Source: Streptomyces sp. AM 2-1-1 (lineage in GTDB: Bacteria; Actinomycetota; Actinomycetes; Streptomycetales; Streptomycetaceae). From it: DNA of 64,000 nucleotides. Where the stretch lies: assembly GCF_029167645.1 (NCBI RefSeq), contig NZ_CP119147.1:2232001-2296000 (forward strand). The letters are read 5' to 3'. Below the pieces are notes generated by a model. The model saw only the letters and a program-made list of their open reading frames with translations. It searched no databases and had not been told where the DNA came from. A program made the translations under genes and the position numbers. The first letter of the stretch is position 1. Every line of letters begins with the position of its first letter. Below, piece after piece: positions 35,131-43,427 of the stretch.

Positions 35131-35469
35131 GGGCCGGGGTCCAAAGGTCGACGGCGCACCGGTCCGGACCGACGGCGACGTGCTGATGCCGCGTTCCAGC
35201 ACCGGTTTCCGCGCGGAAGGACCGTAGGACCCCCGCCCCCGCCCCCTGCTGACGGCCGACCAGGTCCGGGAGCTGATACTGCGGCCGGCGACGGCGCCGT
35301 CCACGTAACCGCCCCGACGGCCTACCGGCCGGTCGGCGTCCGGCCGGTCGGGGCCGGAGACGTCCGGAGGGGCGGCGGGACCGCAAAAAGCCCCGCTGCC
35401 CCTCCGGACGACCTGGTTCGCCGTGATGCCTGCAGCACTACGGCCCTGCAGCACTACAGCACTACAGCA
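35131..35469. other. Gene-free region between convergent genes
   Basis: 340 bp without a recognisable gene between the methyltransferase and the ABC operon. It contains partial GC-rich dyads around 35300-35360 and the 8-bp tandem repeat that runs into the ABC ATPase stop codon. Confidence 0.5.
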
Positions 35470-35480
35470 CTACAGCACCT
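35433..35480. repeat. 8-bp tandem repeat CAGCACTA at the 3' end of the ABC ATPase gene
   Basis: CAGCACTA at 35433-35440, then three tandem copies at 35449-35472 and a degenerate fourth (CAGCACCT). The third tandem copy includes the stop codon of the leftward ABC ATPase gene, so copy-number changes would alter only the downstream region. Confidence 0.85.
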
Positions 35481-36231
35481 TGGAGAGGAACGCCTTGGTG
35501 CGTTCGTGCTGCGGGTTGGTCAGCACGTCCCTCGGGTGGCCGGTCTCGACGACCACGCCGTCGTCCATGAAGACGAGCGTGTCGCCGACCTCGCGGGCGA
35601 AGCCCATCTCGTGGGTGACGACCACCATCGTCATGCCGTCCTCGGCGAGTCCGCGCATGACGTCCAGGACGTCACCGACCAGCTCCGGGTCGAGCGCCGA
35701 GGTGGGCTCGTCGAAGAGCATCAGCTTCGGCTCCATGGCCAGCGCGCGGGCGATGGCCACCCGCTGCTGCTGTCCTCCGGAGAGCTGCGAGGGGTAGTTG
35801 CCGGCCTTGTCGGAGAGGCCGACCCGGTCGAGCAGGCGCTCCGCGCGCTCCCGGGCGACCGCCTTGCTCTCGCCCCGGACCTGGATGGGCGCCTCCATGA
35901 CGTTCTCGATGGCCGTCATGTGCGGGAACAGGTTGAAGCGCTGGAAGACCATGCCGATGTCCCGGCGCCGCAGGGCGACTTCGCTGTCCTTGAGCTCGTA
36001 CAGCTTGCCGCCCTGCTCGCGGTAGCCGACGAGTTCACCGTCGACGGAGAGGCGTCCGGCGTTGATCCGCTCCAGGTGGTTGATGCACCGCAGGAACGTC
36101 GACTTGCCGGAGCCGGAGGGGCCGATCAGGCAGAAGACCTCCCGGGGGGCGACCTCCAGGTCGATCCCCTTGAGGACGTGCGCGGCGCCGAAGGACTTGT
36201 GGACGCCCTCGGCCTTCACCATGGCGGTCAT
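35470..36231 (-). CDS. Polar amino-acid ABC transporter, ATP-binding protein
   Basis: 253-residue cytoplasmic ATPase of the GlnQ/ArtP type. Walker [13 protein letters not shown], signature [15 protein letters not shown], Walker [14 protein letters not shown] and switch histidine in [10 protein letters not shown] are all intact. The 37-residue insertion with [20 protein letters not shown] after Walker A is typical of amino-acid importers. The ATG at 36231 overlaps the permease stop (ATGA). Works with the permease and binding protein encoded upstream. The exact amino acid is not predictable from sequence alone. Confidence 0.95.
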   Translation of the reverse strand: MTAMVKAEGVHKSFGAAHVLKGIDLEVAPREVFCLIGPSGSGKSTFLRCINHLERINAGRLSVDGELVGYREQGGKLYELKDSEVALRRRDIGMVFQRFNLFPHMTAIENVMEAPIQVRGESKAVARERAERLLDRVGLSDKAGNYPSQLSGGQQQRVAIARALAMEPKLMLFDEPTSALDPELVGDVLDVMRGLAEDGMTMVVVTHEMGFAREVGDTLVFMDDGVVVETGHPRDVLTNPQHERTKAFLSKVL

Positions 36232-37166
36232 GCGACGCCTCCCTGGGGCCGGCTGAGCGACATGTTGGCCTTGATCCGCTGGAACGGGGTGGGGGGCAGG
36301 CTGCGGCTCGACCCTCGTGCGTAGTGGCGCTCCAGGTAGTACTGGCCGATGCTCAGCACCGAGGTGAGGACCATGTACCAGATGGCCGCCAGGAACAGCA
36401 TCTCCACCGCGGCACCGGAGTTCTGCGTGACGTCCTGGGTGGACCGCAGCAGTTCGCCGTACTGGACGGCGACCGCGAGCGAGGAGGTCTTGAGCATGTT
36501 GATGACCTCGTTGCCGGTGGGCGGCACGATCACCCGCATCGCCTGCGGGACGACGATCCGGCGCAGGGTCATGCCGTGGCTCATGCCCAGCGCGTGCGCC
36601 GCCTCGGTCTGGCCCTCGTCGACGGACTGGAGGCCGGCCCGGCAGATCTCCGCCATGTACGCGGCCTCGTTGAGTCCGAGGCCGAGGAGCGCGCAGAGGA
36701 ACGGGGTCATGAAGTTCGACCACTCGTCCTTGTAGACGGGGCCGAGGTTGATGTACTGGAAGACCAGGCCCAGGTTGAACCAGACCAGGAGCTGTACGTA
36801 GACCGGGGTGCCCCGGAAGAACCAGATGTAGCCCCAGGCGACGGACGAGGTCACCGGGTTCTTGGAGAGCCGCATGACCGCGAGCACGACGCCGAGGACG
36901 ATGCCCATGATCATCGCGAGGACCGTGATGACGACGGTCTTGCGGACGCCGATGAGTATCTGGTCGTTGAAGAAGTAGTCCGGTATCGCGCCCCAGTTGA
37001 TCTTGCCCTGGGAGAAGGCGTAGACGAGCGTGGCGAGCAGGCCGAGGATCACGACCGCCGCGAGGTAACGGCCGTAGTGGCGTACCGGGACGGCCCTGAT
37101 CGGCTCGGGCCCGGCCGCCGGGGCCGGCGGGGTGTCCGCCGGCCCGGGGGTGTTGGTGTCAGTCAC
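36228..37166 (-). CDS. Polar amino-acid ABC transporter permease
   Basis: 312-residue inner-membrane protein of the HisM/GlnP family. A Pro/Ala-rich N-terminus precedes a first helix (about 35-52), then a five-helix core. The coupling EAA loop is [20 protein letters not shown] followed by [21 protein letters not shown] single permease gene implies a homodimer. GTG start at 37166, 29 bp after the binding-protein stop. Confidence 0.95.
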   Translation of the reverse strand: MTDTNTPGPADTPPAPAAGPEPIRAVPVRHYGRYLAAVVILGLLATLVYAFSQGKINWGAIPDYFFNDQILIGVRKTVVITVLAMIMGIVLGVVLAVMRLSKNPVTSSVAWGYIWFFRGTPVYVQLLVWFNLGLVFQYINLGPVYKDEWSNFMTPFLCALLGLGLNEAAYMAEICRAGLQSVDEGQTEAAHALGMSHGMTLRRIVVPQAMRVIVPPTGNEVINMLKTSSLAVAVQYGELLRSTQDVTQNSGAAVEMLFLAAIWYMVLTSVLSIGQYYLERHYARGSSRSLPPTPFQRIKANMSLSRPQGGVA

Positions 37167-37195
37167 TGGTGATGCCTTTCAGCGCCGGTTTCCGT

Positions 37196-38164
37196 TCAGG
37201 ACCCGCCGTTGAGCTTGGCCTCGGTCACCGCGCCGGCGTCGACGCCCCACTTGGTGATGATCTTCTGGTACTCGCCGTTCTTGATGATCTCCGCCAGCGC
37301 GGCCTGGATCGCCTTGGTGAGCTCGGGGTTGTCCTTGGCTATCGCGATGCCGTACGGGGCGGCCTCGACCTGCTCGCCGACGAGCTGGAAGTCCTTGCCG
37401 CCGCCCGAGGTCTTCACCGCGTAGGCGGCCACCGGGAAGTCGGAGGAGCCCGCGTCGGCGCCGCCGGCGCGCAGCCGGGTCTGGGCCTCCAGGTCGTTGT
37501 CGAACGCCTCGATGGCGATCTTGCCCTTGCTGCCGCACTTCGCGCTCTCGGTCTTGGCGAGGTCGTGGGAGACCGTGCCGCGCTGGACGACCATCTTCTT
37601 GCCGCAGAGGTCGGCCCAGGTGGCGATCCCCTTGTCGTCGCCCTTCCTGGTGTAGATGGAGACGCCGGCGGTGAAGTAGTCGACGAAGTCGACGCCTTCG
37701 CCGACCTTCTTGTTCGTCTCGGGGTCCACGCCGTCCTGGCGGTTCTTGTTGTCGGTCATCGCCGACATGGCCAGGTCGTAGCGGCCCGAGCGCAGGCCGG
37801 TGAGCAGCGTGTCGAACGTGCCGTTCTGGAAGGTGAACTTCACTCCGAGCACCTTGCCCAGCGCGTTGCCGAGGTCGGGGTCGATGCCGATGACCTTGCC
37901 GTCCTCACCCTTGAACTCGACGGGCGGGTAGGCGATGTCGGAGCCGACCTTGATCTCGCCCTTCGACCGGATGGAGGCGGGGAGGAGATCGGCGGGCGCG
38001 GAGGCGCCGGCGGAGGCGGTGGTGGCGGCCGGCGTCGCCGCGTCGTCGGCGCTGTCGGTCTGGTCGCCGCAGCCGGTCAGGATCAGCGCGCCGGCGACCG
38101 CGAGGGAGCCCACCGCTGCCAGACGGGACATGGCGGGCGAACGGCGGGTGGTGCGAGCGGTCAT
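37196..38164 (-). CDS. Polar amino-acid ABC transporter substrate-binding lipoprotein
   Basis: 322-residue lipoprotein: signal sequence with lipobox ILTGC (Cys32), a low-complexity Ala/Thr linker, then a family 3 solute-binding fold (GEIKVGSDIAYPPVEFKGED, DFVDYFTAGVSIYTRKGD, PYGIAIAKDNPELTKAIQAA). It captures a polar amino acid outside the membrane and delivers it to the permease. ATG 38164 follows CGGAGGA. First gene of the three-gene operon; divergent from the malic enzyme gene. Confidence 0.95.
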   Translation of the reverse strand: MTARTTRRSPAMSRLAAVGSLAVAGALILTGCGDQTDSADDAATPAATTASAGASAPADLLPASIRSKGEIKVGSDIAYPPVEFKGEDGKVIGIDPDLGNALGKVLGVKFTFQNGTFDTLLTGLRSGRYDLAMSAMTDNKNRQDGVDPETNKKVGEGVDFVDYFTAGVSIYTRKGDDKGIATWADLCGKKMVVQRGTVSHDLAKTESAKCGSKGKIAIEAFDNDLEAQTRLRAGGADAGSSDFPVAAYAVKTSGGGKDFQLVGEQVEAAPYGIAIAKDNPELTKAIQAALAEIIKNGEYQKIITKWGVDAGAVTEAKLNGGS

Positions 38165-38716
38165 GGTCGGAGTCCTCCGGCAGTGAGGGAGCGTCAACGA
38201 GCGAGAGTCGCGCACGAGTCTTCGAGTGTCGACATCTTGAGCGGTCAGGGCATCCTGCCATCCGGAATGGCCCATTCAGGGGTCCAGCCATGTCAAAATC
38301 GGGTAACGGGTGACCCCCGAATCCCCCCAGGCCGGTACAGCCGGGCCGGACCATCTGTGGGAATCGCACCTGGCGACCGGAGAATCTCCGGGACGGCCGG
38401 AGCCGGCGCACGACTCGTGTGCCGTACACCGGAATTACGCCGGACGGATTTCCGCCGCGGACTTCTCACGCCATTCGCCCATGAACCTCGTCACGCGGTC
38501 GAAAGAGACTCGTCCACGGCGGGCCCGGTCCGGTAAGAAAGACCTTTACACCCCTCATCCGGGGACCAGGACGCGTGTGCGGCGCGTCCGCGTGTGCGAA
38601 CCCTCCTCGCCGAGGCGGTCCAACCGCCGGCGCGGGGACGTACACGGTGCCCACCCACCCCTCCTCGACCAGGAGCGGCAACCCTTCGACGATGAAGACC
38701 TAAGGGGTCACACAGC
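38165..38716. other. Divergent promoter region, amino-acid ABC operon / malic enzyme
   Basis: 550 bp. Contains a short dyad GAATG-GCC-CATTC (around 38266) near the ABC operon and an A-rich stretch (AAGAAAGACCTTTACA, 38535-38550) that may be part of the malic enzyme promoter. No gene recognised. Confidence 0.4.
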
Positions 38717-39946
38717 ATGGCAGCGGAGATCGTCAACCCTCTCAATCACAGCACCACCGGCGGTCCGGCCGGAGGACCGGACACGGCCGACGAGCCCTTC
38801 GACGCGGCTTTCGCGCTCCACCGCGGCGGGAAGATGGCCGTGCAGGCCACCGTTCCGATCCGCGACAAGGACGACCTGTCCCTCGCGTACACGCCCGGCG
38901 TCGCCAAGGTGTGCAGCGCCATCGCGGAGAACCCGGAACTCGTCCACGACTACACCTGGAAGTCCCAGGTCGTGGCGGTCGTCACGGACGGCACCGCCGT
39001 GCTCGGTCTCGGTGACATCGGCCCCGAGGCGTCCCTCCCGGTGATGGAGGGCAAGGCCATCCTCTTCAAGCAGTTCGGCGGGGTGGACGCGGTGCCGCTC
39101 GCGCTCGCCACCACCGACACGGACGAGATCGTGGAGACCGTCGTCCGGCTCGCCCCCTCCTTCGGCGGGGTCAACCTGGAGGACATCTCGGCGCCCCGCT
39201 GCTTCGAGATCGAGCGCAGGCTCCAGGAGCGGCTGGACATCCCGGTCTTCCATGACGACCAGCACGGCACCGCGGTGGTGACACTGGCGGCCCTGCGCAA
39301 CGCGGCGAAGCTCTCCGGCCGGACCCTGGGGGACCTGCGCGGGGTCATCTCGGGGGCGGGCGCTGCCGGTGTCGCCATCGCGAAGTTCCTGCTGGAGGCG
39401 GGGATCGGCGACATCGCCGTCGCCGACCGCAAGGGCATCGTCAGCCGGGACCGCGAGGACCTGACGGACGTCAAGCGGGAGTTGGCCGGCCTCACCAACA
39501 AGGCGGGGCTCTCCGGCCCCCTGGAGTCCGCACTGGCCGGCGCCGACCTCTTCATCGGTGTCTCCGGCGGTACGGTGCCCGAGCCGGCCGTCGCCTCGAT
39601 GGCCCCGGGCGCGTTCGTCTTCGCCATGGCCAACCCGAACCCGGAGGTCCACCCCGACATCGCGCACAAGTACGCGGCGGTGGTGGCCACCGGTCGCTCG
39701 GACTACCCGAACCAGATCAACAACGTGCTCGCCTTCCCCGGCATCTTCGCGGGCGCGCTCCAGGTGCGTGCCTCCCGGATCACCGAGGGCATGAAGATCG
39801 CCGCGGCGAACGCGCTGGCCGACGTGGTCGGTGACGAGCTGTCCGCGGACTACGTCATCCCGTCGCCGTTCGACGAGCGGGTGGCCCCGGCGGTGACGGC
39901 CGCCGTCGCCGCCGCCGCGCGGGCCGAGGGCGTCGCCCGGCGCTGA
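38717..39946 (+). CDS. Malic enzyme (oxaloacetate-decarboxylating malate dehydrogenase)
   Basis: 409 residues, the short bacterial malic enzyme. It converts malate to pyruvate and CO2, with reduction of NAD(P). Motifs: LAYTPGVAKVC, the catalytic lysine region EGKAILFKQFGGVDAVPLAL, metal-binding FEIERRL and HDDQHGTAVVTLAALRNA, Rossmann GAGAAGVAIAKFLLEAG, and NPEVHPDIA. From memory the S. coelicolor counterpart at this position (SCO5261) is NADP-dependent, which would supply NADPH for lipid and polyketide synthesis; cofactor is not proven by the sequence. ATG 38717 with AAGGGG upstream. A strong terminator follows. Confidence 0.93.
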   Translation: MAAEIVNPLNHSTTGGPAGGPDTADEPFDAAFALHRGGKMAVQATVPIRDKDDLSLAYTPGVAKVCSAIAENPELVHDYTWKSQVVAVVTDGTAVLGLGDIGPEASLPVMEGKAILFKQFGGVDAVPLALATTDTDEIVETVVRLAPSFGGVNLEDISAPRCFEIERRLQERLDIPVFHDDQHGTAVVTLAALRNAAKLSGRTLGDLRGVISGAGAAGVAIAKFLLEAGIGDIAVADRKGIVSRDREDLTDVKRELAGLTNKAGLSGPLESALAGADLFIGVSGGTVPEPAVASMAPGAFVFAMANPNPEVHPDIAHKYAAVVATGRSDYPNQINNVLAFPGIFAGALQVRASRITEGMKIAAANALADVVGDELSADYVIPSPFDERVAPAVTAAVAAAARAEGVARR

Positions 39947-40010
39947 CCCCGCCCGTAGGCCCACGTGACCGTACGCCCGTACGCCTGTAAGACGGCGAGG
40001 GCATGGGCAC

Positions 40011-40055
40011 GCACGGAACCCCGCTCCCCGCCCGCCCGGGAGCGGGGTTCCGTGC
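40011..40055. terminator. Terminator between malic enzyme and polyprenyl synthase genes
   Basis: Perfect 18-bp stem, arms 40011-40028 and 40038-40055, 9-nt loop, between convergent genes. Confidence 0.88.
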
Positions 40056-40093
40056 GCTGCGGGCTCCATGCGCCGCGGGGCTGTCCTCCTGCC

Positions 40094-41149
40094 TCAGTGG
40101 CTGCGGCGGGTGACGAACTCGGCGAGGGAGAGCAGGTCTCCCGCCGCCGCGAGATCGGGCACGGCACGGGAGAGGTGGTGGACCGCCCGGGCCATCCGGT
40201 CGGCCGCCGCGGCCTGGGCCCAGTCGCGTCCGCCGGCCCGCTCGACGGCGTCGGCGGCCCGGCGCACCTCGTCCCGGGTGGTGAGGGGCCGTTCGTAGAG
40301 CGCGGCGAGGTCGGCCGCCGCCGGGGTGCCCGAGGTGAGCGCGGCCACCACCGGCAGCGACTTCTTGTGGGCGGTGAGGTCGGCGCCGACCGGTTTCCCG
40401 GTCCGCGCGGGGTCGCCCCAGATCCCGATCAGGTCGTCGATGAGCTGGAAGGAGAGGCCCGACTCGCGGCCGAAGCCGTCCATCGCGGCGACCGACCGGT
40501 CACCGGCACCCGCGTAGAGGGCGCCGAGGGCACAGGCGCAGCCGAGCAGCGCGCCGGTCTTGGCCATGGCCATGGTGAGGCACTCGTCGAGCGTGACCTC
40601 GCGGGGGCCGCGTTCCTCGAGGGCGCAGTCGGCCTGCTGGCCGGCGCAGAGTTCGATGACGCACGCGCAGAGCCGGGCCGCCGCGGTGGCCGAGGCGGGG
40701 TGGTCGTCCTCGGCGAGCAGGCGCAGGGCGAGCGCCTGCATGGCGTCGCCGGCGATGACGGCGTCCGGCACTCCGAAGACCGCCCAGGCGGTGGGCCGGT
40801 GCCGACGGGTGGCGTCCTCGTCGATGACGTCGTCGTGGAGCAGGGTGAAGTTGTGCACGAGTTCGACGGCCACGGCCGCGCGCACCGCGCGTTCCGGGTC
40901 GCCGCCGAGCGCGCGGGCGGCCGCCAGCACCAGGGCGGGTCGGATGGCCTTCCCGGCGGGGGCGGCACGACCGTCGACGTTGCCCTCCGCGTCGGCCCAG
41001 CCGAAGTGGTACATCGCCACCCGGCGCATCCCGGCGGGCAACGACTCCACCGCGGCGCGCAGGTGCGGGTCGACGACGGCCCGGGTCCGCTCCAGGAGCG
41101 CTGCGGCCTCGTGGCCCTCGGTCGCGGCGTCCGTACTCGTCATGGTCAC
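40094..41149 (-). CDS. Polyprenyl diphosphate synthase, probable encapsulin cargo
   Basis: 351-residue trans-isoprenyl diphosphate synthase that condenses IPP with allylic diphosphates. The first Asp-rich motif is LLHDDVIDED (Asp106, 107, 110), the second LIDDLIGIWGD; GKAIRPALVLAAA supplies IPP-binding residues. The N-terminal 30 residues are poorly conserved and may be the disordered loading segment known from cargo of family 2 encapsulins. GTG 41149 fits a GAGGGA site 7 nt upstream; ATG 41143 is an alternative. It lies directly downstream of the encapsulin shell gene, a hallmark pairing for family 2B encapsulins. Two hairpins separate the genes. Confidence 0.92.
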   Translation of the reverse strand: MTMTSTDAATEGHEAAALLERTRAVVDPHLRAAVESLPAGMRRVAMYHFGWADAEGNVDGRAAPAGKAIRPALVLAAARALGGDPERAVRAAVAVELVHNFTLLHDDVIDEDATRRHRPTAWAVFGVPDAVIAGDAMQALALRLLAEDDHPASATAAARLCACVIELCAGQQADCALEERGPREVTLDECLTMAMAKTGALLGCACALGALYAGAGDRSVAAMDGFGRESGLSFQLIDDLIGIWGDPARTGKPVGADLTAHKKSLPVVAALTSGTPAAADLAALYERPLTTRDEVRRAADAVERAGGRDWAQAAAADRMARAVHHLSRAVPDLAAAGDLLSLAEFVTRRSH

Positions 41150-41171
41150 GGGTCACTCCCTCTGTCACGGG

Positions 41172-41202
41172 TGGGCCCCCGGTCCGGTTCGCCGGGGGCC
41201 CA
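41172..41202 (-). terminator. First hairpin between shell and cargo genes
   Basis: TGGGCCCCCGG (41172-41182) pairs with CCGGGGGCCCA (41192-41202), 11-bp stem. Together with the next hairpin it would reduce read-through from the shell gene into the cargo gene. Confidence 0.6.
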
Positions 41203-41232
41203 GGGGCGCGGGTGGTGCGGTGGTACGGGCGC

Positions 41233-41273
41233 GGGCGGCGGGCCCCGGACGGGAAGTCCGGGGCCCGCCGCCC
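41233..41273 (-). terminator. Second hairpin between shell and cargo genes
   Basis: 18-bp GC-rich stem, arms 41233-41250 and 41256-41273, with a 5-nt loop, 19 bp after the encapsulin stop. Probably an attenuator or partial terminator. Confidence 0.7.
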
Positions 41274-41291
41274 GGGGACGGCCCGGGGCCG

Positions 41292-42698
41292 TCAGTGCCA
41301 GCGGCTGACCTCCACGTTCTCCAGGATGCCGAGGGCGTCCGGGACGAGGACGGCGGCCGAGTAGTAGGCCGTGACCAGGTAGGAGATGATCGCCTGCTCG
41401 TCGATGCCCATGAAGCGGACGGAGAGGCTCGGTTCGATCTCGTCCGGGATGCCGGTCTGCTGGAGGCCGATGACGCCCTGCTCGGCCTCGCCGGTCCTCA
41501 TGCAGATGATCGAGGTGGTGCGGGCATCGGTGATCGGGATCTTGTTGGACGGGAAGATCGGTACCCCGCGCCAGGCCGGTACGTGCTGTCCACCGACGTC
41601 GACGCTCTCCGGCACCAGTCCGCGCCGGTTGCACTCGCGGCCGAAGGCGGCGATGGCGCGGGGGTGGGCGAGGAACAGCTTCGATCCGCGCCGCCGGGAG
41701 AGGAGTTCGTCCATGTCGTCGGGGCTGGGCACCCCGGCGTGCGGCTGGAGCCGCTGGCCGTAGTCGCAGTTGTTGAGGAGGCCGAACTCCCGGTTGTTGA
41801 TGAGCTCGTGCTCCTGGCGCTCGCGGAGCGCCTCGACCGTGAGCCGCAACTGCTGCTCGGTCTGGTTCATCGGCTGGTTGTACAGGTCCGCGACACGGCT
41901 GTGCACCTTCAGGACGGTCTGCGCGACGCTGAGTTCGTACTCGCGGGGCGCCGCGTCGTAGTCCACGAAGGTGTGCGGGACGACGGCCTCGCCGACGTGG
42001 CCGGCGGAGAGGTCGATCGCCGCCTCGCCGTACTTGTTGGTCCGCTGCTGCGGGATGGCGAGCAGCCGGGCGAGGTGGTCGCGGAGGGTGTCCACCCGCT
42101 CGGCGAGGTTGAACACGTCGGCGCGGCTCAGCGTCAGCAGCGTGCAGGCGGTGGCCGCCCGGGCGGTGAACTCCCACTGCGCGTCGCCCTCCACCAGGGA
42201 GTGGTCACCGAAGTACGAGCCGTCCGCGAGGACTCCGAGCACCGTCTCGTCGCCGTAGGGTCCCGTGCCGATCTTCTCCACCCGGCCGTGGGCCAGCAGG
42301 AAGACCCGGTCCGCAGCGTCCCCCGAGGCGGCGATGACCTCTCCGGCGGCCACGTCACGCTGTTCGCAGCGGCGGGCGAGTTCGGCGAGCGCCTCCTCGT
42401 CCCCGTACTCGCGCAGTGCGGGCAGTTCACCGAGTTCGGCGGGGATGACCGCGACCCGGTCGCCGGTCTGCACGAAGGTCACCCGGCCGTCCCCGACCGA
42501 GTAACTGAGCCGACGGTTCACCCGGTAGGTACCGCCCTGGACCTGCACCCACGGCAGCATCTTCAGCAGCCACCGCGAGGTGATCTCCTGCATCTGCGGC
42601 GCCGACTTGGTGGTCGTCGCGAGGTTCCTCGCAGCGGCCGTGCCGAGACTCTGCTGCGGCGTGCCCTGCGTGTCGCGAACCTCTTCACCAACGGACAT
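41292..42698 (-). CDS. Family 2B encapsulin nanocompartment shell protein
   Basis: 468-residue HK97-fold shell protein with an internal cyclic-nucleotide-binding domain, the definition of family 2B encapsulins. N-terminal arm (about 1-85, [20 protein letters not shown]), CNB domain (about 88-215, with [20 protein letters not shown] and [13 protein letters not shown]), then the HK97 P- and A-domain parts ([31 protein letters not shown], the A-loop-like [20 protein letters not shown] and LGILENVEV). It self-assembles into a protein cage that encloses enzymes of isoprenoid metabolism. ATG 42698 follows GAGAGGA. The downstream polyprenyl synthase gene encodes the likely cargo. Ligand binding by the CNB domain is not established. 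Confidence 0.93.
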   Translation of the reverse strand: MSVGEEVRDTQGTPQQSLGTAAARNLATTTKSAPQMQEITSRWLLKMLPWVQVQGGTYRVNRRLSYSVGDGRVTFVQTGDRVAVIPAELGELPALREYGDEEALAELARRCEQRDVAAGEVIAASGDAADRVFLLAHGRVEKIGTGPYGDETVLGVLADGSYFGDHSLVEGDAQWEFTARAATACTLLTLSRADVFNLAERVDTLRDHLARLLAIPQQRTNKYGEAAIDLSAGHVGEAVVPHTFVDYDAAPREYELSVAQTVLKVHSRVADLYNQPMNQTEQQLRLTVEALRERQEHELINNREFGLLNNCDYGQRLQPHAGVPSPDDMDELLSRRRGSKLFLAHPRAIAAFGRECNRRGLVPESVDVGGQHVPAWRGVPIFPSNKIPITDARTTSIICMRTGEAEQGVIGLQQTGIPDEIEPSLSVRFMGIDEQAIISYLVTAYYSAAVLVPDALGILENVEVSRWH

Positions 42699-42841
42699 CT
42701 GACGGCTTCCTCTCGATCATGGGCTGAGCTGCGTGAAGAAGCCTTTCAGCACGGAGTGTCGCGACGCCATTACACAAAAGAGTGTGGTTGAACGGGGTGC
42801 AGACGGGGCAGGACGGACCCGCGGTGTCCCGCGTGACTCAT

Positions 42842-42864
42842 AATTTGCATGCCAGATACCAATT
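42842..42864. promoter_or_regulatory. NsrR operator at nsrR
   Basis: AATTTGCAT, 5-bp spacer, ATACCAATT (42842-42864): an imperfect dyad of the 11-1-11 NsrR type, 16 bp before the nsrR start. It is nearly identical to the site at hmp (43386-43408). Confidence 0.75.
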
Positions 42865-42879
42865 ATTGAGGGTGGTGCC

Positions 42880-43329
42880 GTGCGGCTGACGAGATTCACC
42901 GACGTGGCGTTGCGCGTACTGATGCGCCTCGCCGTCGCGGGGAACGGCGAGGCACCGACCACCCGGGAGGTGGCGGCGACCATGCGGGTGCCGTACACCC
43001 ACGCCGCCAAAGTGGTCGCCCGGCTCCAGCACCTCGGCCTGGTCGAGGCGCGCCGGGGACGCGGCGGCGGACTCGCCCTCACCGGGGCGGGCCGCGCGGC
43101 GTCGATCGGCGGAGTCGTCCGGGAGCTCGAGGGCACCGGAGACGTCGTGGAGTGCGAGGGCGACAACCCGTGCCCCCTGCTCGCCGCCTGCCGGCTGCGC
43201 GGCGCCCTGCGCCGGGCGCAGGAAGCCTTCTTCGCCGAGCTGGATCCGCTCACCGTCGCCGAACTCGTCGCCGCACCCACCGGGCCCCTGCTCATCGGCC
43301 TCAGCGCCACCCGCCCGGACGCCGGCTGA
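42880..43329 (+). CDS. nsrR: Rrf2-family nitric-oxide-sensing repressor NsrR
   Basis: 149 residues. Winged helix Rrf2 domain (TRFTDVALRVLMRLAV at the start, PYTHAAKVVARLQHLGLVEA as recognition region) and three cysteines, Cys92, Cys98 and Cys104, in VECEGDNPCPLLAACRL that ligate a [4Fe-4S] cluster. NO damages the cluster and releases DNA. GTG 42880 follows GAGGGTGG. It sits directly before hmp, and both genes carry the same operator, so the pair forms a self-contained NO detoxification circuit. Confidence 0.93.
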   Translation: MRLTRFTDVALRVLMRLAVAGNGEAPTTREVAATMRVPYTHAAKVVARLQHLGLVEARRGRGGGLALTGAGRAASIGGVVRELEGTGDVVECEGDNPCPLLAACRLRGALRRAQEAFFAELDPLTVAELVAAPTGPLLIGLSATRPDAG

Positions 43330-43385
43330 GCGGGCTCCCGCGGGTACGGCCCCCACGGGCCGTACCGGACCTCTGCGGTGCCAAA

Positions 43386-43408
43386 AATGCGCATCCCACA
43401 TACCAATT
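43386..43408. promoter_or_regulatory. NsrR operator at hmp
   Basis: AATGCGCAT, spacer CCCAC, ATACCAATT (43386-43408), 19 bp before the hmp start. Same arms and spacing as the site at nsrR. Confidence 0.75.
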
Positions 43409-43427
43409 CAACATCCGAGGAGTCCCG

